Shown: piece after piece, positions 1-12,465 of the stretch | Layout of the letters: every line of letters begins with the position of its first letter | Position numbering within the stretch: position 1 is the first letter of the stretch | Assembly: GCA_038496675.1 (NCBI GenBank) | Contig: CM076650.1 | Span: 22,091,627-22,155,626 of the forward strand | Direction: 5' to 3' | Source of the DNA: Rachycentron canadum | Taxonomy: Eukaryota; Chordata; Actinopteri; Carangiformes; Rachycentridae | DNA: 64,000 bases | Notes under the pieces: model-generated | Seen by the model: only the letters and a program-made list of their open reading frames with translations | What the model was told of the DNA's origin: nothing | The model's database searches: none | Position numbers and translations under genes: made by a program

Positions 1-2600
1 AGTGAACAAGTGAAGGTGAAGCATTTAATTTTTGTTTTTTTTATCATCAAGATATTTGGCATTATTTAGTTCTGCCGACTGATTAATGTTCTACAGCGAG
101 AACTCAACAACAAATCTTAGGTCAAAAAAACAGCCCATCACTGGCTTTAAAATTCCGGTTATATTTTGTTCTCAGCGGCAACAACGGATAGAAACTATTT
201 TGCGTCTCTGTCTGTTAGCTTCTCCATAGGAACGGCTCTGAGAACGTGGCATTGCCAGAGCCAGACGCTGAGCAACATACCAATATTATTGTCAGGCCCT
301 TCATGATTCTATATTGAGAAACATTGAGGATTGCATTAAAAGACAACTTTCAACTCTCCCACTTCAGAATTCTATTCAACATTTGTTCAGCCTTCGTGAA
401 GCGAATTGAACGCATGCTGCAGCTTCATTGGCAATTGGGAAGAAAGATACTTTAATCACACACAAGTGTTTCACATTGTCCATCCATCCTACTTCATTTA
501 TATTTAGACAAAAATAGTGACAAAAATAACAAGTGCTGGCTTCTCTCCACAAATTAGTGTGCCTTATGTGTTTGTCTGCTTGAGAGTGTGTTTGTGCTTT
601 CATGCAAACTCTATGGCTTAAACTCCTGGGCTCAGGTGCGTGTATGACAATTTGCCCCCAGTTTGTTGGCACATCCAACAAACAATTGATCGGCTAATTG
701 AACTTGGGAGCTCTTTTATGTTTCGACATGTGTTCCTGGATAGATGACGGTGATGGGACGTGTGAAGAAGAAAGCTGCCGCCGTAATCAGGACGCTCTGT
801 CAGCTTCAAATGGATTAGCGCTTGATTTGCGTGCTGGCACTTCAGAGTTCAATTGCTAAGTGGTGGAGGGATGAAGGGGGTGGTTTGGAAGACAGAGAGA
901 GGGAAATGTTTTTTCAGACAAGGTGGCGCTCAGTGGATTCGAAAGCAGGACGCATTCCTTTTCTCATTAGCAACAGGGATAGCTGTTTGAAGTCAGTTTG
1001 TCTGGCAGTTTTGGCAGCAAATGCGACAAGAAGTCTCCGTAATGAAATTTAGGGGCTTGTTCTCTGATGAGCTTCGAGGAGCGGTAGCAACAACAAAATC
1101 CCCGGTCGACGATGATCCTGTGGCTAACTATTTGCTTTGGATTAAAAAAAAAAAAAAAAATTTTAATTTATTACTATTATCTTGTTTAACTCTTCAGATG
1201 GGTCTGTGGTTGGTTGTAGGACTTTAGCTGTGTGACGGTAGGTATCACTGGAGCTGTAAATTATACACAGTGTGAAATCTCAACATTGCAGTACTGAGCC
1301 ATCTGTTAATCCTGATGAATTTGGTATGCAGCGCTGCCTTACACATGCTACATTAACATAGAGGTGTGATTATTCGCTTATGTATTCCGTTTTTGTTTTA
1401 ATTCCATTTGGTGAACCTGTACATTTTCACCTACTGTAGAAGACGGTCCTTAGTTTTTGGGTTGTTTTTTTTTTTTTTTTTTTTTATGGTGAACAATACT
1501 TTATTATTTTGAACATGTTTTAAGTGTTAGGCATACAAATGTACAGCTTTATTTCTTCAGCACATGTAAAACATATCGTAAACGAAGTTGTATCTTGTCA
1601 GACAAATGTGTTACAGCAAAAGTACAATTTTTCTTTACCTCATTTGCAATAAAATATCAAAGATAAATGGTCACTTGACACCTAATATGTGCCATAACTT
1701 GTTGTTGCGTGCTTGCTAATCCAAGCCAGAAGCCCCCGTTTAAAGTTGTTTATTATCTCTCAGACCATCACTGAAGGGAGCTCACAGTTAACAAGGACTC
1801 TGTTAATTAGGTCCAGCTTAAAAAGTGATGAGACAGGAAGGAAATAAATAAAAATACATAAATGAAATGTAGGAGCGACACAGTTATTACATGCTGTACC
1901 GCAGACTTGACCCATGAGGGTGGTGTGGGTCAGTGTGTAAATTAATTTTAATGAGTCATAATATTGAGCTAATTGTCCAATATCATGAAAGAAGGCTGGC
2001 ATCAGCAGCAACAGCACTCTGTCAATTACAGGCTTACAGTCACCTGATGTTGGAACAGGAACAGGGTCAGATGCTTTGCTTTTCTTAATTTTTTTTTTTT
2101 TTATCCAAAGCAAACAAGTTAAAATACAGTGAGAGTTGGTGATGGAGCTTGTCATAGAGAACATATGCTGATTAGAGACAGGAAATACAGTGTTTCTTGA
2201 TTCGTTCTTTTGGAAACTAACACAAACCTCCTGTTTTGATAGTGTCAGTGACACTACGAGTCAGTGAGGGAATCGCACACACAACACAACACTTACTCAC
2301 ACAGAGGATGAAACACTGGTGCAAGACATCATCATTTAGTGTGATTTTTAGGCCTCATGCACAACCATTTTCATATTTTTATCCTTAACCTGTCATAAAA
2401 TACTTTTCCCACGAAGGCTCAAACAAATGATCCAGATTCAGCATTTCGTCTTCAGCGTTCAACTTTTCGGTAATTGCTTATTTCAACGTGATGAATGCCA
2501 CCTGTACAAGTAGATGTGAGTTCTTGAGATTTGATCATTAGCATAATCAAATTGCTATATACGACCACCTGTTCTGCTTCTTTTCGCTCACATAACCGTC
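1..2600. other. Gene-free stretch, no recognised element
   Basis: I see no credible exon, RNA gene or transposon here. The only clear structures are homopolymer tracts: an A tract at 1144-1160, a T tract at 1465-1485 and a T tract at 2089-2102. Open frames are short and unrecognised. A short word next to the tracts at 1144 and 2089 (TTTGCTTTGGAT and its reverse complement) recurs, but the similarity does not extend. Confidence 0.6.
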
Positions 2601-2681
2601 ACCCAAGAGTTTCAAGTTCCAGTGTTGGGATTCAGACCACCATTTTGTGTTGTATTGTCAGTGGCAGCGGCGGTCAAGGAA

Positions 2682-2762
2682 ATGGATGAAGTACGTTCCT
2701 TTATTGACGATGTCACGCCGACAGGAAAGTCCCTGAGGCTTGAAGGTCCTTTTGGAGAGTAA
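2682..2762 (+). CDS. Short unrecognised open frame, 26 codons plus stop
   Basis: ATG at 2682 opens a short frame that begins MDEVRSFIDD and ends LEGPFGE before TAA. The frame stays open for a few codons upstream of the ATG, and a possible splice acceptor (ATTGTCAG) lies about 20 bases before it. An AATAAA polyadenylation-like hexamer follows near 2814. The residues look more like protein than a translation of simple repeat, but I do not recognise a family and the length is too small to judge. It may be a remnant of a mobile element or chance. Confidence 0.15.
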   Translation: MDEVRSFIDDVTPTGKSLRLEGPFGE

Positions 2763-3369
2763 GGGGTTTTCAACAACTACAGAGCTGTGAAAGATGTGTC
2801 AAAATACTCAATTCAATAAAATCTAAAAACTTGTCGTTCTGACAGTCTAAATAGTAAATTGACTCTCAGTGAGGCACCTCACACTGGACTCAATGTTTTT
2901 TAGTCTTTAACTCGTTCTGGCAACAACCTTAGCACACTTGATAGTGTGTCCTTCTGAAAAAGCCGTCTCCTGAAGAAAAGCCTAGACGGCATCAACCATC
3001 ATCGTCATAGTTACATTGATGAATGTGAAGAGTGCCTGGGCAGCGGCCAACACGACCTTTGCCATCATCTGGACAATATAATAAAAATTCTCGATATATG
3101 CAAAATATTATTTCTGTTTTCCGATTTGTAGGTTTCACCATTGCTACATAGCTAACGTTACTGTTAACAGCTGTTTGCTCACGAGCCTGGAAGCAACGTT
3201 GTTAGTTCAGGATCAATCGTCTTTCCTATACTCACCAAGAGGTGGAAAACAATGCTTTGACTTTATTTTCTTCCACTAAAGTTAGACGTTAAGTATAAGT
3301 TGGCACGCTAACCGGCCTTCCTGACAGCAAATCACTGTGGCCTCCAATCTGCCCTGAAGACGTGGTGCT

Positions 3370-3391
3370 GTTCAGAGGACGTCCTCTGAAC
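3370..3391. repeat. Perfect 22-bp palindrome
   Basis: GTTCAGAGGAC is followed directly by its own reverse complement, giving an 11+11 perfect palindrome with no spacer. It lies inside a coding-like patch just upstream of a small open frame. It could form a short cruciform or be a dyad binding site, but a single site cannot show function. Confidence 0.6.
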
Positions 3392-3413
3392 CTCTTGTCT
3401 TCCAAGTGCAACG

Positions 3414-3575
3414 ATGGCCGAAGCTCTTGTCAAGCAACAATCGCCACCACCTACTTCCAGAAAGAAAACCACGTACAGCATCAGAGAAAACTGCTTTAAT
3501 CCCTGTGAAGAGCAAATCTCTTTGTTCTTGCCCGAGGCCCAGTGTTTGCCTTTTGAATGTATGATTTCACGCTAA
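3414..3575 (+). CDS. Unrecognised small open frame, 53 codons plus stop
   Basis: ATG at 3414 sits in a fair Kozak context (A at -3, G at +4). The frame runs 53 codons to TAA at 3573-3575. The product starts MAEALVKQQSPPPTSRKK and is basic and proline/serine-rich in its first third, then cysteine-containing. A second frame overlapping it is also open for about 65 codons without an ATG, which weakens the case for either. No signal peptide or known domain is visible. It may be a decayed coding piece from a mobile element. Confidence 0.15.
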   Translation: MAEALVKQQSPPPTSRKKTTYSIRENCFNPCEEQISLFLPEAQCLPFECMISR

Positions 3576-5078
3576 AAACAATACGATTCAGCAAACGTAC
3601 AGTAATCAGTGACTATGTATCGCCACATGACATTAGCTCAAAAAGAAAAGAAAAAAAGAAGCAGCAAAGAACTGCCTGTGAAACACTAATAGCCCATCTG
3701 ACAACTTTATTCCCACTTTTTATTTATTTATATACAGTATCATTATGTTCCCAGAAAGACAAAAGCCGTTGTGAGATGTTGTCTTGTTTTCTTTTCAACC
3801 ATCGGAGAAGGAACAGAAAGAAGAGGAAAACAAGGTCCTGAATTGCTCTCTCCCCCTGAGAGCACCGACGTGGTCCTCTCCTGGTGCCACCAGGGACGTT
3901 TTCCATCCTCCTTCGCCCACTTCAGGGAGCGCCGTCTGTCCCTAAAGACTCCGCCATGTCCCCACTCCCTAGAATAACTAGGGCATCTGGGACAAAACTT
4001 CACAGCATAATTAAAGCAGTGTTTGTGGCTTACATGCCGCCTCAGTTCAGGCAGATGTGTTTGTACATCATAGCACAAAGATACTTTTGGGAGGGGGAGT
4101 TAAGTGATTAGTTGCAATGTGCAACCCAAATGTTGATGCCATTCTTCTACCTGCTTTTAACTACTATCCTTAACTCTTGATGAATTGTGTTTTAGATGAT
4201 GCAACTGCCTGTGGTTTTTCAAATCCAAAAAGAACACGTTCTTCAGCTTTGAGCAGTACACAATGCCCCAGAAACCAACACAATGGAAGAGTGTTGAAGC
4301 TGATAGTAACCATTTGTTTTAAATCAGGACTACAATGACAGTGGCACATTATCTTGTTATCACACTCCTTCTAGTCGCTCCCTTTCTTTTGGCCTCATTA
4401 CCTTTTGTACACTCCTCTCCATTTGTTTTATTCTCACCCCCCTTCATCTCTGCTGCTCTCCCCGTGTGTTATTCTCTCTCCTCCTCATAACTGTAATGAG
4501 CTTCCCTCCGCTCCTTTTCTTCTTGCTGTGGGAGGTGAGGGTGTGCAAGAACGAACGCTGAAAGACAGAAGGAGTAAGAAACAGAGTGAGACACCAGAAG
4601 CAGAAGCAGTCACAGAGGAGAAGAGACCGGCGGCATGAGGCTCAGTCATTTTCCCAGCCAGTCAGTCGTTAAGTTAGTCAGTCAGTCCGAACAGACTGAA
4701 CCCTCACAGTGGCTTCTTCTTAACTCTCCATTTCATGGATGTAGAGGGAGAGGTAGCACTCACTTTGCAAAACATGAAAGAACACTTTACATGGCAGAGT
4801 CCCCTCGGATTCCTTCCCCTCTTCGCACTCGCTGTCAAAATACTGACGCAGGAGGGGGAGAGCAAGCTGCATTTTACTCTCATGTATCAGAAACGTTGTC
4901 CTTTTGAATTATAGATATTCCTCGAAGGGGGGTTGTGCTGGACACAGTGCTATCCTCAGGTCTTTTTTTTAACGCATCTTCAGCGGTAGTACCTGTGGAA
5001 CCAATGTGAAACTGGCAACAGATTGCCAACTCAAAGCGCTTCCCTGTTAGAATTGTTATGTTGCTCAGGGTGAAGGGG
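3576..5078. other. Gene-free stretch, partly pyrimidine-rich
   Basis: No element is recognised. Sequence at about 4370-4520 is rich in C and T and gives open frames for that reason. Nothing else stands out. Confidence 0.5.
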
Positions 5079-5096
5079 AAAAAAAAAAAAAAAAAA
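5079..5096 (+). repeat. (A)18 tract
   Basis: A homopolymer A tract followed by GAGAGAGA. No SINE or LINE body could be recognised directly upstream of it. Confidence 0.9.
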
Positions 5097-5165
5097 GAGA
5101 GAGACTGAGTGGCTCTTAGTGAAACACCTGGCCTTGTGGCTTGTAGGGACTTTCAGAGTGTTTTG

Positions 5166-5235
5166 CTAATGGCAAATTGTGGAGGTTGTAGGTTCAAGTA
5201 TGCAGGATGGCTGTGTTGCCAACGTGCCCTTAGGT
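5166..5235 (+). repeat. Possible tRNA-like SINE fragment
   Basis: The words GGTTGTAGGTTCAAGT resemble a pol III B box (GGTTCRANNC), and the following text about GTGTTGCCAACGTGCCCTT resembles the region after the B box in some fish tRNA-derived SINEs. No A box or tail is recognisable, so this is at most a decayed fragment. Confidence 0.2.
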
Positions 5236-5239
5236 GTTG

Positions 5240-8200
5240 GGACTGGCATATTCATCTGCAACAGTGCTGAGAGCACAGGGAGAGAAAAGTATGGAAGGTG
5301 ATGACTGAATGTGACCTTCAACTCGCTGTGAAATGCTGTAAGCAAACGCATATCTGTGTCCTCAAAGCAGACCACGATTTCGATAACACAGCTGTAGCTG
5401 CTGGCAGTATACGAAAACATCCAGATCACAGCTTTCCTGCATGGAAGCACCACGTTAACATCGGGGCGCACTTTGCAGCGGTGAAGTAAGGTTTTGTCAC
5501 ACTGAGAGTTAAAACTTTCGTATCTCACAGACCTAAATGAATTTAACAGCCTTGATGTGGCCCTACCGATCAACTTTCCTCAACCTTCATCAACCGCATA
5601 TAAAATGTGAATGAAGATGGCAATAAATCCATCATTGTTGTCCCAAAATCGCTGATATGCATTATGACCCTGCTTAACCCCACCCTCCTCCTTTTTCCAA
5701 CACCTGTATTTGGAAAAAAGTTCAAACCAGGGAGAAAAGAAGTCCTCAACTTCTTCTCTAGCAAAAGCGAAGCATGAAATTCCTCCATTAAAGCAGAAAG
5801 TGCTGTAACATTTGTGCAGCTTGTCTATCAGTCACATACTCAGGCCCATCTGTCAGGCTCTCAGAACTGGTCTGAATACTTTCCTCTGACTATTAGCCCT
5901 TTTCAAACTGTCTTTTTGAGCTCCTTATCAGGACAGTCTGTGACACTGGAAATTCTTGGCCATTGGACAGATGCTTCGGTGCCCGGCCTGTTTCTACAGC
6001 GACGAGGCCAAGACTCACTTTCAGCTTAGTTTCATTGGCCAGGAGTTTATTTCCTCTGCGGCAAAAAAATGTATTGCAGGTGCTATTGTTTAAACTGGGC
6101 TTTTACGTTTTTAGTGTCGACTTATTCAAGAAGATGTGATAATTGGATTAAAAAGATATCCACTAGACAAGCAACATTAAAGCTCTCTCTCTCTGTAGAA
6201 ATGTTAGACTGGTGCTTTCCATTCACAAAGAACTTTTGCCCACCACTTTTTAAGTAGAGTAGGTTCTACAAAAAAATATTATTTTTTTGGACAATATGCT
6301 CAATATTTGTCATAGAAAAACAGTCTGATATAATTGGATGGTCAGGAGCACTTTTTAAAGCTGAAATGATTTTATTGTTTGGAGTTTTTATGCAAGATCA
6401 GGTCCTTCTAAAGGGTTGTTTTCTAAAACCAGCAGCCATTGAACCAGTTTGAACCTCTCAGCACATGTAATGGTGCAGTTAGATTTATGATGTTTCCTTA
6501 TCTGATAATTACCTGTTTCACAACAACCCATCCTGAACAAGAACTGTGACCACAGCTTCAACCAGTACCTGCTGCTCTCTTATTATCAGCTGATACGCAT
6601 TTAACATTGTACCTGCCTCTCGCGCTGCCTGCACTTAATTTAACTCCCACTGCTTCACAATGACATGTGACTCACCACCGCAACAAAGGCAAAAGATTCA
6701 CACTTTCACAGGAAGTGTGGCATCTCTAAGAAGCCTGTGCCCTTCTTTGAATTGGTCCCTCCTCACTTAGTGCAGCACTTTGCATGAAGTCAGGCCCACA
6801 GCTGTGGAGGACAATCTGGAGTCAGTGGGAGCATATAAGTAAACCGGTAATCTTTTGCCATATAAGCTGGAGGCAGCCATCACCATGGATACAGGCAGAA
6901 ACCATGCTTGTGCCGCGGATGTCATACATTATGAGCTGTTAACCTGTAAATGCAAACACTGCCGAAACAATGAACCTGTAAAGCTGTAAAATGAGTCTGT
7001 ATTATTTCAAGGCCTCAGCAATTTTGCCATAATAATATATATTCATGTACCGCATAGGTTTACTTGCATCACCGTAAATTATACTACGCATATACATAAA
7101 TGAGGTAGCCAGGTGTCAGGATGGATGCACAATGGTTCATCCATTCTTACACGCATGCTTCCATTCAGAGGGCTTGGGGGACTAAGGCTATGTTCATACT
7201 GCTATATTTTTGCTTTAAAAGGCATCACTTTTGCCTGGCAATCACACTACTGTGGAGTTTTCATGTCCCAAAAATTGTGAGCTCTGTACACAATGACAAC
7301 CCCTTTTTAGTTGGCTAACTCTGGGTTTGTGTTGTGGTCTGGATGGGAGAAAATGGAGCCCTTTGGAAACGATGAAGTAGTTGCCCGATTGGGTCTTATC
7401 ATCCTCACCTACCAGTGTTGAGAGCAACATGGGGAACAAATTATGACCTTGTCATCTGTGCTCGCAGCTAAAATCTGGATTTTAACGCTACAACTGCCTT
7501 TGCTGCTCCTTGTTTGTAGTATTTTGCGGGATCAACTGCAGAGTGGTCGGTCCACTTCCAGTTTAGCACTTCCTGCTATCGATGTGGCCATTAGGTCTTC
7601 AAAGCTGGTTATCAGTGCTGATGGCGTAGCCAACATGGCGGCAGCATAGTGCATTTACCTTATTTTTTTTTTTTTTTGTGTGTATGATTAGTTGTAAGAG
7701 TTGGAGAGTAACTGTATGTTTATGTGTATGAGATGGTGCTGATAAATGTCAGTAAATGCAACTTAACTTAATGCACTGTGCGTGTTGGTGTTACTGCAGA
7801 ACAGTGGGACCTAAAGTGAGAGACTGCCGGCTGAATGGATGCTAGGTGGAGGCAAATGTGTGGTTGGGTAGATGCCTGGACGGTCAATGTCGGTTTTCAT
7901 GTGGTGCAGTACAATGGCACGATGAGACTCTGAAAGTCGTTGGTTTAACTTTCAGTAGCAATTGGATGTTGTTGACGTGGGCAGCCACACACATCGAAGC
8001 ACCCACTTCCAATCTCCCTCCAACGCCATAAATGTAGGCTAACACTAGCCTTACACTCTCTTTTGATGAGTGGAGAGCACTCCACCCCACAATCACCATT
8101 GCAATTTTTTTTCTTTTTTTTTTTTTTTTTTTTTTTTTTTTGGACACTAATTTCAATAAAACACTAAAAAGTGCAAAATTCGTTATGCTTGACAATAGCC

Positions 8201-9590
8201 ACGGAATTATACAACACATATTTCCTCCATTATTCATCTAAATGACTTAATTCAAACCTGCCTAAAAGATCTTGGAGCACAGAAACTCCACAGCTGCTCA
8301 GGTTCAGAGGAGTCAAGAGCATCTGAAAAATGTATTCCAAACAGCGCCATTATGTCGAGTCTGACCAAATCTATTCATGAAGCACTCCTTACTAAATAAG
8401 TAGCACACCAGATGCTTCTTTCATGATTTACTAACATTAAAGGAAATTCAAGCACACTGTCATAGTTTTAAAATATACTCTGTGGTGTTATGCAGTTTGC
8501 TATCGAGTTAATCTGGTGTTATCAATCCCTACAGTTTTTTTCATGGGCTCAGAAGAAATAAACTAATGCTTTTTTTTTTTGTTTGTTTTATTTTTCCCCA
8601 CATAATTTGCAATTTTAATCTTTTGATATTTCATTCTACCACATAGATATTGCATTATATTTCATGGAAAGCTGTCCAAGGGAAATCTTAAGAATAAACT
8701 TTTTTTTTTTTTTTTTTTTTTTTTTACTTCTATGGTGAGTGAAGCTGAGGAATTGTGGCAATGACCCTGATAAGGCACATGTGGAAAAACGTGGCTGGTT
8801 CTTAAGTGAAAAGTAGCCTGGTGTCACTCGTCCTCACTGTCACCTTGCTCAGATGGGCGTGCAGCACCGTACATTTGGCTCTAAACTGACCGAGAAACTG
8901 CGCTTGAACCTTTGGACCTCAGTGGAATCTGTGAGTGCTGCCTGGGGGTATCAGACAGTGTATGATAGGAGCCAGGTGGGGCGCTGACATTTAGCTAACA
9001 AAGAGCATTGTAACGTAACCCCTGTGGGGTTGTAGGCGAGTCGATCACTAAGCCATGTTGCCGTGTATCAGATGAGCTGCTGACATTTTTTATTTTTTAT
9101 CATTATCTCACCCACAGTCACTCTCATTCACGCTGCGAAAAGTCAACTCCACATCCACTTACCTCTCAATGCATTTACAATGAGTCACAAGATCGAGCAA
9201 GTGCTGAGAACAGGGCATGGAGGTTGAAAGCCATTTCGCATTGTCCTCAGTTTTCTTAACGCTTTTCTTCAGTGGACTGTTCCTTTGCTTTTACTGGGCC
9301 TTATCATGTGTCATGGATCAGGGCAGGAGTTTGTAATCTTTCATTATAGAATGAGTAGATTGATAAATCAATATAGTATTAATGATTGTTAGTTTCTTAG
9401 TCCTTTGAAAAAAAACCTTACATCTGTAATAATTATGATAGGAGCAAAAGAAGTCATATGGAGTAGCATAGAGCCACAACCTTATGTGTTAATTAATTTG
9501 ATGACAAAAGGCCTAGTGAAAGATGAAAGTGACAAAGCATGACTTTCTCTGAGACCAAACCGAGCATTTGAGCCAAAACCAGCTATGAAC
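5240..9590. other. Gene-free stretch with long T tracts
   Basis: No gene or confident element. Long T tracts occur at 8105-8141 (one C interruption) and 8700-8725, with shorter ones near 7664 and 8570. The stretch at about 7180-7450 has the look of a decayed interspersed repeat (moderate GC words shared in style with other fish repeats), but I could not identify ends or a family. Confidence 0.5.
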
Positions 9591-9594
9591 CCAG

Positions 9595-10450
9595 TAAACT
9601 GAAGTTTTTATGAATGGCTCACAAATCATTTAATAATGCTTATAAGACATTAATAAACACAACTGTGGGATTACCAGGCTCTCAAGCTGTTGTGTCATTT
9701 GTTAAGTAATTAATGACCTTTCGTGTTCTAATAAGCCAACAAATCTGCAGTGATTAATGTTAAGAAGTTATTTATAAATGACAATAAGCATCATAAAATA
9801 TATGGTAACACATTATTAAAGGGTTCTTAAAATGAATCTGCAGTTTAAATGTTAATACATCTTTAAAGGGCAACACAGAGGTGCAGTTGTTAGCACTGTC
9901 ACCTCACTGCAAGGAAGGTCTGGGTGTGAACCTGCTGGCCGACTGAGACCTTTCTGTGTGGACATGTTCTCTCTGGATACCCCAGCTTCCTCCCACAGTC
10001 CAAAGACATGCATTTTAGCTTAAGTGGTGACTATAAATAGCCCGCAGGTGTGAATGTGAGTGTGAATGGTTGTTTGTTTCTATATGTCAGCCCCGAGATA
10101 GACTGGCGATCTGTCCAGGGTGAACCCCGCTCATCACCCACTGTCAGTTGGGATTGGCTCCAGCCCACCCGCCACCCTATAAGGGTAAGTGGTATGGAAA
10201 ATGAATGACTGAATGTTTTAATGAATGAGTTTTTCAGAGGGTCAGAGGTTTAGCAGTCAGCTGGGGGAGTGCTCATGGTCAACTGAAGGGCTAAATGGAT
10301 AAAGAAAGTTTGATGCAGTAGGAGGTTTAACACCAGCCTGAAGCTGACAACCCAAAATTGAACTTAATGAATGGCTTGTAATAAAGTATTAGGTAATGAT
10401 TTATTAAACATTAATAGAGCCATTAGTCACAATACAATTGTTAAATCTTA
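9595..10450. repeat. AT-rich interspersed repeat, apparently split by a SINE
   Basis: Both sides of the SINE at 9868-10213 carry related text. On the left, GAATGGCTCACAAATCATTTA is followed by repeated TTAATAA words and a GGTAACACATTATTAAAGGG end. On the right, near 10372, GAATGGCTTGTAATAAAG is followed by similar words. The GGTAACACTTTAT style of end is one I know from a common fish repeat. The two halves could be one older element interrupted by the SINE. Confidence 0.35.
9868..10213 (+). mobile_element. tRNA-derived SINE, near full length
   Basis: This is the best copy of the SINE family in the window. A tRNA-like head holds a degenerate A box near 9880-9892 (GGTGCAGTTG) and a B box near 9928 (GGGTGTGAACC, one step from GGTTCGAACC). 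The body has the diagnostic words CTTCCTCCCACAGTCCAAAG, GGTGTGAATGTGAGTGTGAA and GATAGACTGGCGA, and ends with a decayed ATGAATGA tail in place of the usual GGATGGAT repeats. It does not encode protein and would depend on LINE enzymes in trans. Family membership is from recall of teleost sequence. Confidence 0.85.
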
Positions 10451-10459
10451 AGTTTTTTA

Positions 10460-11385
10460 AAGATTTACCAAATCACTGATACAAAAAGCAGTGAGGAAAA
10501 TGTAATTTAACATCGCCATTAACAGCACAGGACTCATTTGTCAACCAATTTACTCCTTCAAGTCTTATTATCAGGGATAATGGGAGTGGATCTCATTCCC
10601 TGTAAAGTGCTGTTAGCATTGTCTTCTTCTGCAACAACTGCTGGACAGAGACAATACAGTGACCTGACAGCTGTACACCGCAGCTGCAATGTCACCAAAG
10701 CATTAGATTTTTTTTTTCCTTTTCCAACCAACATACATGCAACCCGCCAAAAAACACCTGTGACCCATTTTTAAGTCATGACCCATGAGTCAAGGACAAC
10801 GATAGAAGTAAACTTGCTCCATATGTTAAACAGTTGTCACTGAATCTGTAATTGCCTGCATTTACATTTAAATCGTTGCAGTAGTAGATGTATTAACATA
10901 TGAAAAGTACACTTATATACACACACAATGCTGCAATATCAAGGAATAAATGCATCATCCCTCATTGTCCTATTACTTCCCAGTTCCCTCCCAGGCATGT
11001 GCTGACACACAGAGACTTTGTTCCACAGAGCAACGGCTGAATAATTTCCGTTGACTTCCTGGTGCATTGGCCACCGGAGGCAAATTCATAAAAGCAAAGA
11101 TCTAAGACATTAATTCACATGATTTCATTAAAGATGTGTGATTGCATTAAGCCTATTTGTTACACAGCAGCAGTGGTGTATATACTATGTGTTTCACCCC
11201 ATCATGTAATTTGATTCAGGGGATTTCCAAGCTTATTTCGTCACTTAATTAACTAGTGAGGAGTATCACTGCTATGTCTTTACTTTTCTCTGTCAGGTTT
11301 TTTTTTTTTTGTTTGTTTTTTTCAACCTCACAGAGGCGTGGAGTCATTTCGGGGTCTTTGGCATCATGTGAAGATTAACGCCTGT
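10460..11385. other. Gene-free stretch
   Basis: No element or gene recognised. One short open frame at 10538-10774 has no family resemblance. Confidence 0.5.
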
Positions 11386-11389
11386 CGAT

Positions 11390-11905
11390 TGTCGCGGTAA
11401 CTCCCATTTCAACACTGATTAGGAGATGACAAGATCATCCTAATGAAGCTTCATTTCTCAAACATCCGTCTTTATGGTATCATGTAATATTCCCACGTGA
11501 AAGTGCCCATTATGACAGCAATTAAAGACATTCCAGAGGCATTTTTTTTCAAAGCCCACACAATGGGAAATTTGAATATTGTACCCAATGATTTTTCTCG
11601 TAATAACACCAACTGTCACAATTACCCCCGCCTTGTTATAATTACAGACAATTAGTTGCAGAGACAGGTAGAGATATCCGACTCTTACATCAAGTATTAG
11701 TTTCAGCTGATTATGAAGAAGGAGCACATTGCATCTCCACACGCAACTCTCCCCACAGGCCTAATTGGGTCTTGGATGATTCCAGCGTTGTTTATTTAGC
11801 CCTGATTACACCTGGGATAAAGGCTTCAATTAAAACCAGAGCCGTAATGATCTCGTCTCAAATGCCAGCCGTGTACCACCGATGGCCTCTCACAGAAAGG
11901 TCAGC
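11390..11905. promoter_or_regulatory. Candidate conserved noncoding element
   Basis: About 500 bases free of microsatellites and of recognisable repeats, with many TAAT/ATTA homeodomain-type cores (for example GACAATTAGTTG, GCAATTAAAG, GGCCTAATTGGG) spread through balanced-composition sequence. This is the texture of developmental enhancers conserved among vertebrates. I have no alignment, so conservation is inferred from style only. Confidence 0.2.
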
Positions 11906-11929
11906 GGCACATCATGCGGTATCATTCTT

Positions 11930-11931
<2 letters not shown>

Positions 11932-11964
<33 letters not shown>
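11932..11964. repeat. (T)33 tract
   Basis: Uninterrupted T homopolymer of 33 bases, followed by AAAGG. No 5' element body is recognisable on the minus strand. Confidence 0.95.
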
Positions 11965-11968
<4 letters not shown>

Positions 11969-12194
11969 GTTTGATGCTTCGGCATCTGAGAGATAGTGGC
12001 CTTGTTGAACACTAAACAACATAAATACTTAATCGCAAACTTTCTTCTCAAAGCCATCAGGGAGGAAGACAACAAAGTTAGTCATTTAAAGGTACTAAAA
12101 TGAGATATTTATTCTATCTGTGTTTATATCACACAGCGCCTCAGGGCTACAACCATTCCAAAGCCTGATTAACATGCTGACAACAACAGATGAG

Positions 12195-12197
<3 letters not shown>

Positions 12198-12249
<52 letters not shown>
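12198..12249 (+). repeat. (GT)26 microsatellite
   Basis: An uninterrupted GT dinucleotide tract. It gives cysteine-valine frames on the plus strand and threonine-histidine frames on the minus strand that are not genes. Confidence 0.97.
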
Positions 12250-12250
<1 letters not shown>

Positions 12251-12427
12251 GGAGAGGAAGAGTGCTCTTGAATGTTTCGTGTTGGTTTCCCTTGTTTACC
12301 TGGAGGGCATTGCACCAGCGCAGAAGCATGAATTGCTTGCTATTGACAAATCACCCAAAGCTGATTGCTGCATTAGCTCTGCTTTTAAAATTACTCTTCA
12401 CTTTGATTGCTTCATCATTGCTTTCTC

Positions 12428-12428
<1 letters not shown>

Positions 12429-12462
<34 letters not shown>
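12429..12462 (+). repeat. (A)34 tract
   Basis: Uninterrupted A homopolymer. It lies 180 bases after the (GT)26 tract; no retroposed body is visible between them. Confidence 0.95.

Positions 12463-12465
<3 letters not shown>

Noticed and set aside
1127..2115. Inverted pair TTTGCTTTGGAT plus A/T tract at 1127 and 2100
   Set aside because: Similarity is about 15 bases plus homopolymer and does not extend, so it is not good evidence of a transposon.
3040..3100. Plus-strand frame DECEECLGSGQHDLC, which looks like an EGF-type start
   Set aside because: Cysteine spacing does not fit an EGF domain and an in-frame stop lies close upstream.
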